Shown piece by piece: positions 1 through 12,163 of a stretch of DNA of 64,000 nt. Position numbers and translations under genes: made by a program. Under the pieces are notes generated by a model. The model was not told the origin of the DNA. It did no database searches and was given only the letters and a program-made list of their open reading frames with translations. The stretch is from Certhia americana. Its lineage: Eukaryota; Chordata; Aves; Passeriformes; Certhiidae. Where the stretch lies: assembly GCA_018697195.1 (NCBI GenBank), contig CM031858.1, forward strand, positions 76,041,102-76,105,101. The letters are read 5' to 3'. The stretch's first letter is position 1. Each line of letters starts with the position of its first letter.

Positions 1-424
1 TTTTCTTAAAACTGAATTGGGAAAATCCAGAAGAGACAATCATATTCAGAATTATAATTAAACTGCTCCATTTGAGCAGAAATAATGCAGCCTTGAACTG
101 TGGAAGATATTTTTCTTTTGCTTGTTAGTACATAGATGTGACATTTTTATTAAAAAGAAGGCATACCAATATTTTTATACAGTGTAGTTTAATGACGTGA
201 AATATTAATGTATCTATAACTTAGAATATATGCAAGATTTCTGGGATTTGATTCAGCTCTGTATAGTGCCATATAAATGCTGCTTGTTTTAAGTAATTTA
301 AGACAGAAGAACAAACTCTATCTGATGCTTTACTTGTGTATTAAGAACCTACTTTTCTCCCATGCAAATGTTGATTACTTAAAAGACCTCGCTGAAATAG
401 AATATTTACCTATTTTTGCAAAGC

Positions 425-493
425 CTCAAAACTCAAAAAAAAACCCCAAAAAACCCCCCAAAACCCCAAAAAAACCAACAACAAAAAAACCCC
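425..493. repeat. A/C-only low-complexity tract
   Basis: Almost only A and C, with C runs at 444-447, 454-459, 464-467 and 490-493. The complementary strand is a run of G blocks spaced by T. Three blocks are close enough to stack and the fourth is distant, so it is an imperfect quadruplex candidate. Open frames across it are lysine/proline artefacts. Confidence 0.85.
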
Positions 494-3400
494 TGTGTCA
501 CAAGTTACCAAAAAATGCAAACTATTCAGTCTGTCACTTATCTGTACTGTTTCAGCAAACTGAATGATACATACAACACAACCCTTTCTTATGCTACTTC
601 CGGAACTTGAGGAAAATCAACATTGCTTTATGATAATACAGGCTTTAAAAAATATTGTTCTGAAGAAATCTTGCAGCCAGAATATCTTTCCTGGATTGTG
701 CTTTCTTTGAATTGATCCACGGGGCACAGAAGAGCTCTTCCAGTTTCTTTCCTGTAGCTTTTATTCCTTGTATATTAAGATTATTTTTTTATGCTTGCTG
801 GATTATTTAGCAATTTTTTTTCTGTGTTTTGTAGCATGAATGTTCTCTTGAGGTTATTTTGGTCCAACTTAAACAAAGAGATTAAAAAATCAGAAGATAT
901 TCAATTTCACTCATAGAATTCTGCGCCTGTAAATTCCTTAAAAATATTCTTCTAATATATGTGTTAAAGTTTATATTTTCCACCTCTGTGATGGAACTAA
1001 GTTTTTATTTCCTGTTTAGATAAAAGAACTGGTCAAACAGTTTATGATGGTATGCCTTGTCACAGTGATAGACAGGCTGAGGTAAAATCTTTCTACTCTT
1101 TCATTCCCTACCTGTTGTAGTATATCATTATCAAACAAAAAGAGACACCTTAACTGACAGAGCTTTACAGCAAGTGTGATTTTTGGAGCAAGTTTTTTGT
1201 ATTTAACTTAAAATTAAATTTAATACATGAGGAAGGGGGTATTTGACATTCATTTGCTAGGCGGTCAATAAAGAAAATTATTTAAAAAAAAAAAAGAAAA
1301 ATTAATTAAGGGTGGGATAAAAATGAAGAAAGCTTCATTAGCACCAAAAGAGTTTAGTAGGCCTTTACTCTACACCCTTCCAAATTCAAGCTGGAGTTGA
1401 AGAGTACACTGATATAAATCAGGAAATAGCAGAAGATGTATTTGCTAAATAAGGTTCCAATCAATATGAAATTAAGCATAAGCTTTTATAATCAGTTTAT
1501 AATATTTTACCTTTCCAAATGCAATAGATTTAAACTGATACTCATTCAACACACATTTCTAGGGTTGCGTTTGCTACAGTTCTAGTCTTCCTTTTTCTGT
1601 TCAAAGTACAAGAACCTGTCACTTTTTGCTTATGACAGAGTGCCCTTTTGAAGTAATTAAAAGTTGTGCATTTATCAGTATTGTTGATATAATTTCTATT
1701 ATTATGTTTGACAGAGAAAAATTTTGGTTTATTTAGACTAATGGGTAAGGCAATGGGAGTCTGTATAATAATGAGACCTTTCATGCTTCTGCATTTCATA
1801 AAATTGTGACTTCCTGAAGTAGAGTAAACCTAGATTAAGGAACCTAATTAAGGTATGTTTCTAGGGACAATACAGAGCCCTTGGCTTTCCAGAGAAGCTA
1901 TCTCTGGATGTTTTGCACAGCTGATTCAGGAAGCCAGTCAGGCTTGGGATTCACTTTGTGTGTGGTCACATGCACCATTTATGCAACTGTGGAAGTCAGC
2001 TAACTGCTAACTAAGGTTTTCTCTGTTAGGGATTGATGAACAGTAGGAGGTAATTACTTCAAGACTACGTTGCCTTTAGACTTTTATGACTGCATAGCTG
2101 GAGATGTATTCTCCTAGTCGCATCTGTGGTGTGGAAAGGTATGCTGCTTCACAGCTACTATCCCTCATACAGGTTGCTCCCGCCTCCGAAGAGCAACTCT
2201 GGCAGGAAATTTGAGTTTTCCATAATTAATTTGAAAAGACCCAGGCTTACCAAAGACAGCTATTCAATCACTGTAACTAGATGGGACAGTCAGACATAAA
2301 GAATTTCAGGGGAATTCAATTAGCTCCAGATGTTTAGTGTGGAGAAGTGAATACCATCAAGAAAAGGAGTGGGAAGCTGCTCAGAATCAAGATCTCTTCC
2401 AGCAGCATGGCAGTTGGCAACAGGCAGCTGTATTTTTCTCTGTCACTTCAGAAACTGAATGGCACACCCCACACTTTCTTCCTTATCACACAAGGTATTT
2501 ATTCCTGTTAACATTGGTAGGGCAACTCCCATGAGAGAAAAAAATGTCACGCAACTGACTGGCTGTAGCTATAGCTCCCATGATAAATTATATCTCAAAC
2601 AAAAAACCAAAACCATAATATTGTATTTATTAGGTGAGATGAGGAATCAAGGATGTGTCCTTTGGTGATAGTGGTATTTTCTGCATAGAAAAGTCCAAGT
2701 AACTAACCAAGATAAACCTTGTAGCTTAAGAGATCTGTATACTATAATTCTACAGAAAATGGATCATATTCACACACCCTTGAAAGAAAACAGATTTTGT
2801 CATTTCATGAGCATAAACACCTCATTCTAGACTAAAAATTTCTAACCTTGCCAACAGCTTCATTTCAGTGACACTTTGCAGTATAAAGTTCCTGCTTGTT
2901 CTCAACTTTCTGAACAGTAGTTATCTGGTGATCTTCAGAAAGACTATATTCGTAAATATAAATAGATAGTCATTAGAAATTACAAACTCTTCTTTTACAG
3001 GTGTCTTAGAAATTTTGGTTTAGATGTAAAAAAATAAAGACTTTCTAAGTCTCTAGTATCTATTTTTATTATAGTGATTTACACAGCATAATTCATATTT
3101 TCATGCACTAATCTTTTATATATGTTGTAGAAGAGATATAACATGGAACACAGTGCAAAATATTGTATTACTATCAGTATGTATTATCTAGAGAGATGCA
3201 TCTGTTTGATACACTTACAGTGATTTCTCTTTCAAAAAGAAAATACTGTAATCACATACTCTATCTCAAAAGATCAGACCCCTTCATATTTACCATTTTA
3301 ATTGATTACAGCAATGCCATTGAACATTTTGCTGATCTTGCACAATTAAATAGCAAGAGTTAGAATTTGATTGTGATGCTGTCATTTCTTTGTTTAGTTT

Positions 3401-5682
3401 TCAAAATCAGTGAATAAGTGTTGTCTTGAAGAGGAATATAAATATCTCCTGCCTAAAGCTGGGATGATATTTTGGCCCAGAGTCCTGCTTGTGGCAAATT
3501 CCCCTCCCTCATCTCTGAGTTTTGGACATTATCCTGTGACTTAACCACAGGGAGTCCAGCAAGGCACAGGTGCAGAGGGAGTACCAGTGCTTTCACAGGT
3601 GTAGATCAAACCACACCTACTGATGCCAACTCAGATACATTCATTAGCAATAGGTGATGTCTCCCACAGGGTCCTTTAATCCAGATTATTTATCACAGAT
3701 TTCAGTGCACAGTCGTGAAAAGAACAGATCTATGTATGAGTATACATGGCACAACCTCACTTTTCCCATCTGATGCATTAACGGTTTTGGATTGCGATGG
3801 TTTCATGTTCAATCCCCTGCTCGGTCCCTTAAATACTTTGAAAAATTCTAAAATTATAAAAATTTAGTTGTATGGTAGAATCCTTTTCCACTGAGCTGTC
3901 ATCAGCAGTTGCACACTCCAGTGTAGCTCATAATTATTCAGAAGGATATATAAAATTGTGATGGATAAAGAAGAAATTGGAAGTTGATAAATTTCTTCAG
4001 ATTTTGTCTCCTGTTGATGTCTAATGGCAAATACTGGAATTTGGTGTTGGAGCCCATGATTATGTTGTTACTTGACAATGGTTATACCCAGAGACTTCAA
4101 CAGATTGAAGTCCACAACAGCTGTCAGCATTCTGCAGAGCATTTCTCTCAAATGACATTCAACATAACTGTGAACTGAAACCTACCAACATATGTACAGC
4201 GCATATTGTAACATATGAGACCAGTAAGAATAATTTTATTTTAAAAGTTACTTATAATGTTGATTCTTGCATTGAAGAAGGCAGACCAGAACACAGTGTT
4301 TTTGTATGCATCAGCTCCAGCTGAAATGGTGATGCAGAAATTATCATCAGAAATCTATGCCACTTGTAACTTACATGTATAATTACTTGTACAATTAAAT
4401 GATATTAAGATATTATTGAGAAAAATTTATTCTTTCAATGTTTTACTAGTGCATAACATTTTTCATTGGCCAGTAGTTTTTACGTATATGATATTCCATA
4501 AAAGGAATATTGGGAGGTTTTTCACTGTGATTTTAGAAGTGTTGCTATAAATTCCACATAATGCAAGAACAATATTCACGTAGAGAAGAATTAGAAAAAT
4601 AACAATCCCTAACCTCTCAAGTGCATGACGTTGGTAGAGATGAAGATTCATCAGAACTGGGGAGGTCAAGTACTGTTTTTATTCCTTTCTAATGACTCTT
4701 TTGCTATCATCTTACTACCTGACAACCACACTCATTATTGGAAAAGTCTGTTCTGTCTTAGTGTGCTTGTACTAAATCCCCATGACAGAAGGAGATAATG
4801 TTTTATTTAATTGGATAATAAGTGTTTTAATTTACATAAAACTCAGTTTTATTAGTGAAGCAAGAATCACTCAAGAAAGAGTATAAATTCTTTTTTGCTT
4901 AATAATTTTTTGAATAAGATTGTATTCTAATCTAATTTGAACAGAAATGTACTTCAAAATACAGAACTACCTTGTCTATTATTATTTTTACAAAAAGTAG
5001 TCAGAAGAATGCCAATTCTTGGAAGCAGATATTTTACTAAACATAAAAAGAGAAGACATAGAAAGAAAATTAATCATGATGATAAGATATGCACAGCTTA
5101 TTAATTCAAATAACATTTTTAAAATGTGTGTGTATATATACATGTATATACAAACCCACATATGCATCCTTTAATTGCCATTTTTAATTATTGTTTGAAA
5201 TTCTCATCTTACTAAGAAAACCTGCTCACCATCGGGAGTCTGTTATAAAAGCCCTGTACAAAGCTAGTGAAAAAACAACTCTTCCCATTACAAATAATTT
5301 CAGCTTTGAAAATTATTCTTTTCCAAATGACCTTCAAAAAAATCATTCTTTTCTCCTTTTGTTCACCTTTCTTTTACCTTGTGATTTTGCAGTTGGGCTG
5401 AGCTAGCTTAAAGGTCTTTTTTAACCTGAAGGATTCTCTGATTCTGTGATTTTAGTTGCTGCTTGTTTCCGTATACCTATTGCCATTCATCTGACCCATT
5501 TGTAGTAGCGTCCTAACGCCTCTCAACACATGCTTTAGTCTTCAGTCTTGCCTGATTAATGCATGTTAACTTATTATTTAGAAGATGCTCTAGGTAATCC
5601 AAGCTTTTAGGATCAGGAAACATTTGCACTGACTTTATTGTGAGCAGATTTTACTTCATCCCTAAATGTCCTCTGCAGTGGT

Positions 5683-5688
5683 GCATGT

Positions 5689-5719
<31 letters not shown>

Positions 5720-5748
5720 GGGGGGGCATGTGTGTGTGTGTGTGTGCA
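5683..5748. repeat. Compound microsatellite (TG)n-G24-(TG)n
   Basis: Two TG-repeat arms flank an uninterrupted run of 24 G at 5703-5726. The TG arms can adopt Z-DNA and the G run can form quadruplexes; both are general properties, not shown here. The glycine-rich and histidine/proline-rich frames across it are artefacts. Confidence 0.95.
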
Positions 5749-5810
5749 CAATGCAGAGGGATAGAAAGAAAAACAATTATATTTGATTTGATTAACACAA
5801 AAATAACACT

Positions 5811-5840
5811 GTTTTGGGGTTTTTTTTTTGGTTTGGGGGG

Positions 5841-5870
<30 letters not shown>
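5811..5870. repeat. G/T-only tract with TTTTG pentamers
   Basis: Only G and T for about 60 bases, ending in five tandem copies of a TTTTG unit. It lies about 60 bases after the TG/G24 repeat. Confidence 0.85.
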
Positions 5871-5872
<2 letters not shown>

Positions 5873-6734
5873 TTTCTCTATGTCCTGAATTAAAGTCTCT
5901 GGCATCTCCACACCTCTTGAGTCTTAGGAAAATTTTCAAACTCTATGTATTTTTAGAGGGAAGGAATCAATACATTTGTGTGAAAGCAGTAAATTAGATT
6001 CTAATTATCAGTTTTTAAAAGAAACTATGCAATCTGTGTAGATCATAAAGTTCTTGCCAAGAGAAAATATGTGTAAAATAATTATATTTTAAAAGGGCAG
6101 CCTTCCAAATAGAAAGTCTCCAGGTTCATTTACATACTCCTCTCTTGTAGTGGGTATCCTTGTTTCAACACACACTTTTGCAGTAGAGATTTGCCAAAAC
6201 AGGTCTGCTTGGCTCTATGTTAACTGTACAAAAATGGCCTTTTTTCCTTTCCTCAGTTCAGGGCATCATTCTTTATTTTGTCTTAGGTAATATTGGAGGT
6301 GAATGGATGTTCTGGTTTCTCAAATAGTTTTCATTGCAAAACTTACAAGAAGGTGCAGGGGCTGGTGGCTACAGAATGAATGGTGATACCTGGGAGTAGA
6401 TAGTGGAAGAGAAAATAATGGAGTAAAGTCCTAAAATATATTGCATTAAAAAAATGACATAAAGATACGAATGTGGTATGTATGACTAATACTGTTGGGC
6501 AGGCAAGGAATGGTTAATAGCCTGGAATATTTACTATTTTTTTCATCCCAATTTTAAAATAATTTACTAGTTACAAATAAATTGGACAATGATTTTTTAT
6601 TTTTTTTTTTCAGTCTGTGAAATTGGCAGTGGAATAAGACCTAGAATCTCAGAGTGTATCATAGGGTAAATATATCAGTTTAGGGATTTTAAGCATTCCT
6701 TGATATTTAAAACTTTTTTACTTCATTCTCTACC

Positions 6735-6754
6735 TTTTTTTTTTTTTTTTTTTT
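6735..6754. repeat. Poly-T run (20)
   Basis: Uninterrupted T20. No recognisable element adjoins it that it could be the tail of. Confidence 0.9.
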
Positions 6755-9700
6755 AATTCTTTTTATTATGAGGATGGGGAATGTGGAGAGGAAAGTCAAC
6801 TCATGCAACAACTTTTCAATACCTGTATTGCTGTGAAATTAAGATTGCAGCAACCCTGGCAGATGTCATATCCCTTGTTTATGCATAATTTGTGGGGTAT
6901 AGTGATTGCTTCATTTTAAAATAGACTATCTTTCAATTTTTAGGCTTCTTTTGCTTCTAATTTCTTTACTTATATATGTGAATTTAAATATTTGACTTTC
7001 AAAATTATTGTATTAATAGAAGTCATTGAAGTATTTAAGGAAAGAGAAGGTGAACAGTTGAAGATCAAATGAATAGGATACTGAAGAGAAAATCAGCACC
7101 ATAGGATACTGAGCAACAAATACATCTGATCCATTCTCCCACAATGCTTAATTTACCTAGGAGTATAGACCCATTCTTGAAGCACCTAATGCATTTCCTT
7201 TTCATGTGGGTTTTCATGTGTTTTGAAATTATTTGTGCAGGTGTATGAATTCTTGAAGTGACTCAAAGCTGATAACACTGAATTACTAAAGCAGTAAGAT
7301 CTTAATTTATGGCTAAAATACAATCATACTTCTTGTTAGAAACTGTCAGAAGAACTGAATAAATAATTTCTCCCAGATGTGTTAGCAGTGAGTTGTTACC
7401 AACTTTTCATCCTCTCTGAAGCAAACTAGCATTCAGAGTGTTACAGGCTGAAGCAGATTGCTAGATCACATAGACTTGTAGACTGACTCAGTCTGGCATC
7501 TGGTACTGGATATGATTCAAAAACGCTGCCATAATTTCTGCATAGATTTATGCAATGTATCTTACAATAGTCTCCATCTTATTATTCATACTTTATTTTT
7601 TTTAATCAGTCATTTCCTTTGCCATGTGCATTACTGTTTGTACACATTAACAAAAAATTATGGAATGATACAGTATCACTGAAAAGTATTCATCATTTTC
7701 TGCACTAACAGAATTTTGCTGCAAGAAATTATTAGTTTTATGCTTGGGGCAGACTTGCCCAAAGATCTGACACTAAGTTCTGTTCCTTACATAGTGAGAA
7801 TAAAAGTGTAGATTTCAGCAAACGTAGAAATGAATCCCTCACATTTCCAAGCTTCTGCTTCATTTTTAATATTCAGGATTTATAGGGAAAACAGAAAATT
7901 AAGACAACCTGTGTGAATACAATCATTTGTACGACCTTGTTGCAGTAAATTAAGGTGATTCTGGAATGTTAGCACATTGTGGGTGAGAAGTAGATAATAT
8001 CTGAGCACTTGTTGTCTTGCCGTTTAATTTTGTTGAAATAGTGGGAGACCAAAAATTAGAAAGTAAGTGCGAGCAAGAAGAAGAATTGCAATACAAACCC
8101 AAAGTTGCTGTGGACACAATGTCAAAAAAATTAGTCTCTAACAAATCTTCTGTATGTTTTTCAGCACAAAAAAATAGATGTCTTTTTTTCCAATGCAACA
8201 CAGCTTGTAGAACATAAATCAAGACACAGCACTTATTCTTTAGCCTAATCTGCTTTCTGGAAAATTTCAGTCATTGAAAGTCAGGATTATTTCCTAGTGT
8301 TGTGTAAGTACAGCTAATGCTAGCTTCTTGCTCTTCATCCTTGCATCTGAATCTAAGTTCTTCCTTCTTTTTTATTGTTGGAGAATTTTGTTAATTTTAA
8401 ATTAATCAATCAGCTGTTCCCCTGAAGTAATTTAACTCTGCTTAATGTTGAATTTCCCCACAAATTGCATAGCTCAGTGTGGGTTACAAATAATAATGCA
8501 TTTTCACCTTGTCCAGCAATTCTATCTAGAAAGCCTATGTCAAAATCATCAGATTTGGTGAATAAATACAACGTGACACATCCCAGATAATGCAGAGTAT
8601 TGCAACTCTGCTTAAATAGGTGGAATGGTTCCTCAGTACTAGCTGGATGATACTTTTGAAACCCAGTAAATACATCTGCAACTGTAGAATTGTTAATCCT
8701 GCGAATTGCAAACCTTTTTTCTCCAATACATTTGGGAAAAAAGCCTATGTTTAGTCTAGTCTTTGTATTTCAGTCTTCCTTTGTCTCAGGAGCCGTTGCT
8801 CTTCCTGCTTTGTCTCCAGCTAGGAAAAGCAGCTCTAATTGATTCTCTCTAGTATAATCCAAGTGCTCAGATAAGACATGCAATGTGGCCTGATTTGTTA
8901 CTAGTTGAACATAAAACCTACAGCTGGCAATCAGAAACACACTCAACCATCTCAGCTTTAGTGCAAAATCCAATGACAGGAGATGGGATTAATCTTGTCA
9001 TGCTTCTGTGTTTATAAATTCCTGCTTCATAACTGTTTTATGTTGCTCTGTGATATTCTTACTTCCAGGTGTATGCATCAAGATAGTCTTCACATTGAAG
9101 CCCAAACAAATTTTATTTAATATAGGGACAATACTAAAACAATTGTCTGCTTCCCTCTAAAAAGTTCTAACATTTTTTTTTTCTTTAAGCTTTCTTATCA
9201 TCATTTTGATGTTTGGGTTTTTTTTTTTCTCTTGTGTGTCTGTAAGCCTCTAAATGATAATGGAAAGAAAATACCAAGTTTTTACTAAGCAGAGTATAAT
9301 GAAACAGCAGGAAGTTTTGAGCCACTTAAATTAAAATGATGAGAAAGAAATAGACATTAATTATCCCAGACTTCATTTTCTTTTCATTTTTCAAGCAAGG
9401 AAATATTTAACACCTCGGAAGCAAAATGCTTTAGTTTGGAATTGGAGAGATAATTTAAAATCGCATGTGGGGGGCATCTAGATGAAAGATCAGAATTTAG
9501 TATATTCACTGAACAAGAATGATGAGATGAAAAAGTAGACAAAGAAGAGTCTATGTTCATGTTCGCTTTGTGCCACAAACCATGACCTCTTCCACAGTCA
9601 CAAGGACCTATTTTCAATTTCAAGTCAATAGCTATAAATGTTAGTAATTGCCTTTAACTCCTTTTCTGTAGCTTAGTTTCTTGCCCCATTACCAAAACCA

Positions 9701-10852
9701 TTTAGTTTCTCAGTAATTCATTTTCTACATAATCTCTTTTCATGTCCCATGTTTCCTCTATTGTGTTTCACCTTGGGCAGTACATCATGTAAATAAAGTC
9801 TATATCCATAATTGCTTTACAATTCAGCTTTAGGGAACTCACTCTTGAAAACTCCATTTTGACCAGTGTCCATTATAGAAGATCTTTTTAGACCTCATTA
9901 GAGGGGAAAAGCAGATGAATATTTTAAAAACTATTTAAAACCAGTGATGTAACTTTGTGTATCTTTTCAAAGTTTTTAGATGTATTTAAAGGATGAGTAT
10001 GGAGCAGGTAAAGGTATCTGAGAAAGAAGTTCATGGTACTGTATTTTAATTTTTAAAAATGATGAATTTATAATAACATTTAAGGCCACTTCGTTGTAGG
10101 ATAGGCACTGATGAAAGGGACAAAAACATTTAAGAAGTTGAATTCAAGATTTTTTTTATTTTAAATTATAACTAAAGATTCATCAGAGTAAAAGCCTGAA
10201 AAATGTGTGCATTGATATGTAAGCAGAAAATGCTGAGTTCAAAATGAGCAAAAAACTCCTAGATTCAGGGTCTGGAGTGTGATTGTCTCAGAAAAAAAAA
10301 GAAAAGCAAGTGATCAAATATTTTTATAAAAGGCAGTATTTTTAGTTCTGTTTAGTATTTACTAATTTCATTAATCATGAAATGTATTTTTTTTTTTTTT
10401 AACCAAGTTTGACTTTGAATTTCAGATGCCATCAAGCAATTGCTCTTGAAATAATTAGATATTTCCCTTTTTCTTCTGAAAAGCCAAATGCCTGTGAAAT
10501 CTTTTGGCACTCTCTCATGTCATCTCACATTTGTTTGATGTGGCTGTGAGTGATTTTACAGCCTTAGTCTTAGATTTCAGTTTATTACAAATGTGAAGCT
10601 CTGTTTCATTGCAGTTTTAGTTACTGAATGGCAGCAAATCTGTGCTATACTAGATAGGGGTAAAAGTCTTACATAACAGGCTACCCATGTTTTTTCCATG
10701 CACTTAGAAGAAGTTAAGACTTAAGAAATTGGTTTCCTCAAAATTTTCTATTACATTAAAAAAACCAAAAAAAACCCAACTAGTTGCCCTCTAGCCTAGG
10801 AAAAGCCATTAATGTTTTTGTCTTTCCTTTTGTTTTTCTTTTTATTTTCAAG

Positions 10853-11147
10853 CTTCATTCTGACTTGGACAAGGGAGTCGGCACTGTCAAATATACCCTT
10901 TCAGGAGATGGTGCTGGCACAGTTTTTACCATTGATGAGACCACGGGAGACATTCATGCCATAAGGAGCCTAGATCGAGAAGAAAAACCTTTCTATACAC
11001 TCCGGGCACAAGCTGTGGATGTTGACACCAAGAAACCACTAGAGCCTGAATCAGAGTTCATCATCAAAGTGCAGGACATTAATGATAATGAGCCAAAGTT
11101 TCTGGATGGGCCATATGTTGCCAGTGTCCCAGAAATGTCTCCAGTGG
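10853..11147 (+). CDS. CDH12: Cadherin-12 internal exon (end of EC1, EC1-EC2 linker, start of EC2)
   Basis: Internal coding exon of a type II classical cadherin, a calcium-dependent cell-adhesion protein of the plasma membrane found mainly in neurons. It is 295 bp, opens in phase 0 with Leu-His-Ser-Asp after a pyrimidine-rich tract and an AAG acceptor (AG at 10851-10852), and ends one base into a Gly codon before the strong donor GTGAGT at 11148. It encodes 98 residues plus one base: the second half of EC1 with the calcium-binding LDRE motif, then QDINDNEP, the DxNDNxP linker motif, then the first strand of EC2 ([13 protein letters not shown]). 295 bp is the usual length of this exon in type II cadherins. 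From recalled family sequences, segments such as [20 protein letters not shown] and [18 protein letters not shown] fit CDH12 better than CDH10 or CDH18. Family is certain; the paralogue is recalled, not searched. No stop or frameshift. Confidence 0.92.
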
Positions 11148-11378
11148 GTGAGTAAGAAACCAAGTAAAAGCTTGATAACCAATTGCATATTACTTAATTG
11201 TCTCAGTGTACTTTTCTTGCTGAAGAAAGAGAAGAATGAAAAGAAAAAAAACAACTTCTAAATGTTATTATTAGAAATGTTTCTAATATTCTGTGCCTAG
11301 ATATATACAGATTACAGTTTTGTTTATCTTTGTTTGCTTGTTTAGAAACTTATTCTCCTGACTGTAATGTTAAGTTTC
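11148..11378 (+). other. Start of the large CDH12 intron
   Basis: Intronic sequence from the donor GTGAGT to the target duplication of the LTR that follows. I see nothing else in it. Confidence 0.85.
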
Positions 11379-12163
11379 TGAGGGTAGGATGAGTTAAAAA
11401 GAAAGATATTCAAGGAAAGTATGTTAAGGTCCAGGGGTTCTCTGTAACCCCAAACCTGTTATGTCACATGATGTGGTGCATTCCTTTCTCTCTCTAATTT
11501 ACATTTGCTGTTTGCTGGACAAAATTAGATTGCCTACTTGCTGTAAAACATTTTACCATTTAACTGTTTTTTGTCTCTGTGGCTCTTAAACTCCTACAGC
11601 ATTTGCATGATCTCCTAATTATACATTAGAGGGCAATTCTTTCTTCAAGTCTTGTTAAACTGTGCTTGCTCAGAGTAACTATTGCCCTTGCCTTCGTCAC
11701 AATACATTCCTACCCGGATAAAAGTCTAAAATTTAGAACACCAAGCGAGACTTTTCTCTGCTAAATTCCCAGAAAAAAAAACAGTCCCATCTACACCACC
11801 ACTAAACATTCAAAAGAAAACTACACCTTTCTACAGGATTATTGCTTCAACAGAACCACATCTGCCACTCCAGAAGGACTGGAGTCCATCAGCCACCACT
11901 TGATCAGACTGCTACCAACAAACACCCTGACCCACAGAGTGTCAGGTTGAATTCTGACTCTGCAAGTGGGTTTGTTTTTATGTATTACTGCATTTCTATT
12001 TTTATTCTCCTAATAAAGAACTATTATTCCTATTTCCCTTATTTTTGCCTGGGAGACCCTTAATTTCAAAATTATAATAATTCGAAGAGAAGAAGTTTCA
12101 ATTCTCCATTCCAAGAAAAGCTCCTGCCCTCCTTAGCAAACACCTATGATTCAAACCAAGACA
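11379..12163 (+). mobile_element. Solo LTR of an endogenous retrovirus, sense orientation
   Basis: A 785-bp unit beginning TGAGGGTAGG and ending CAAACCAAGACA, so it has TG...CA ends. It is flanked by perfect 5-bp duplications GTTTC at 11374-11378 and 12164-12168. A polyadenylation signal AATAAA at 12012-12017 and a TATA-like GGATAAAAG near 11716 lie on the plus strand, giving the LTR the same orientation as the cadherin gene. The AT-rich stretch after the AATAAA resembles an LTR family I recall from bird genomes. A 5-bp duplication suits ERVL-type and some other integrases. No internal retroviral sequence adjoins it, so it is solo. The short open frame at 11842-12063 is not a gene. Confidence 0.68.

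Larger units (their letters stand above)
1..10852 (+). other. CDH12 intron upstream of the 295-bp exon (3' part)
   Basis: AT-rich non-coding sequence. I see no coding exon, RNA gene or well-preserved mobile element. It contains the A/C tract at 425-493, the TG/G24/TG repeat at 5683-5748, the G/T tract at 5811-5870 and a T20 run at 6735-6754. It ends in a long pyrimidine tract (10818-10850) and an AAG acceptor. Short open frames scattered through it are broken by stops and have no recognisable product. Confidence 0.8.

Noticed and set aside
5613..5997. Frames of 108 and 102 codons with poly-Pro/His or poly-Gly.
   Set aside because: They cross the TG/G24/TG and G/T tracts and are repeat artefacts.
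10784..10852. An in-frame Met at 10784 upstream of the cadherin exon, which could be taken as a start codon.
   Set aside because: The 23 codons before Leu-His-Ser-Asp are the intron's polypyrimidine tract; the exon starts at the AG acceptor at 10852 as in other type II cadherins.
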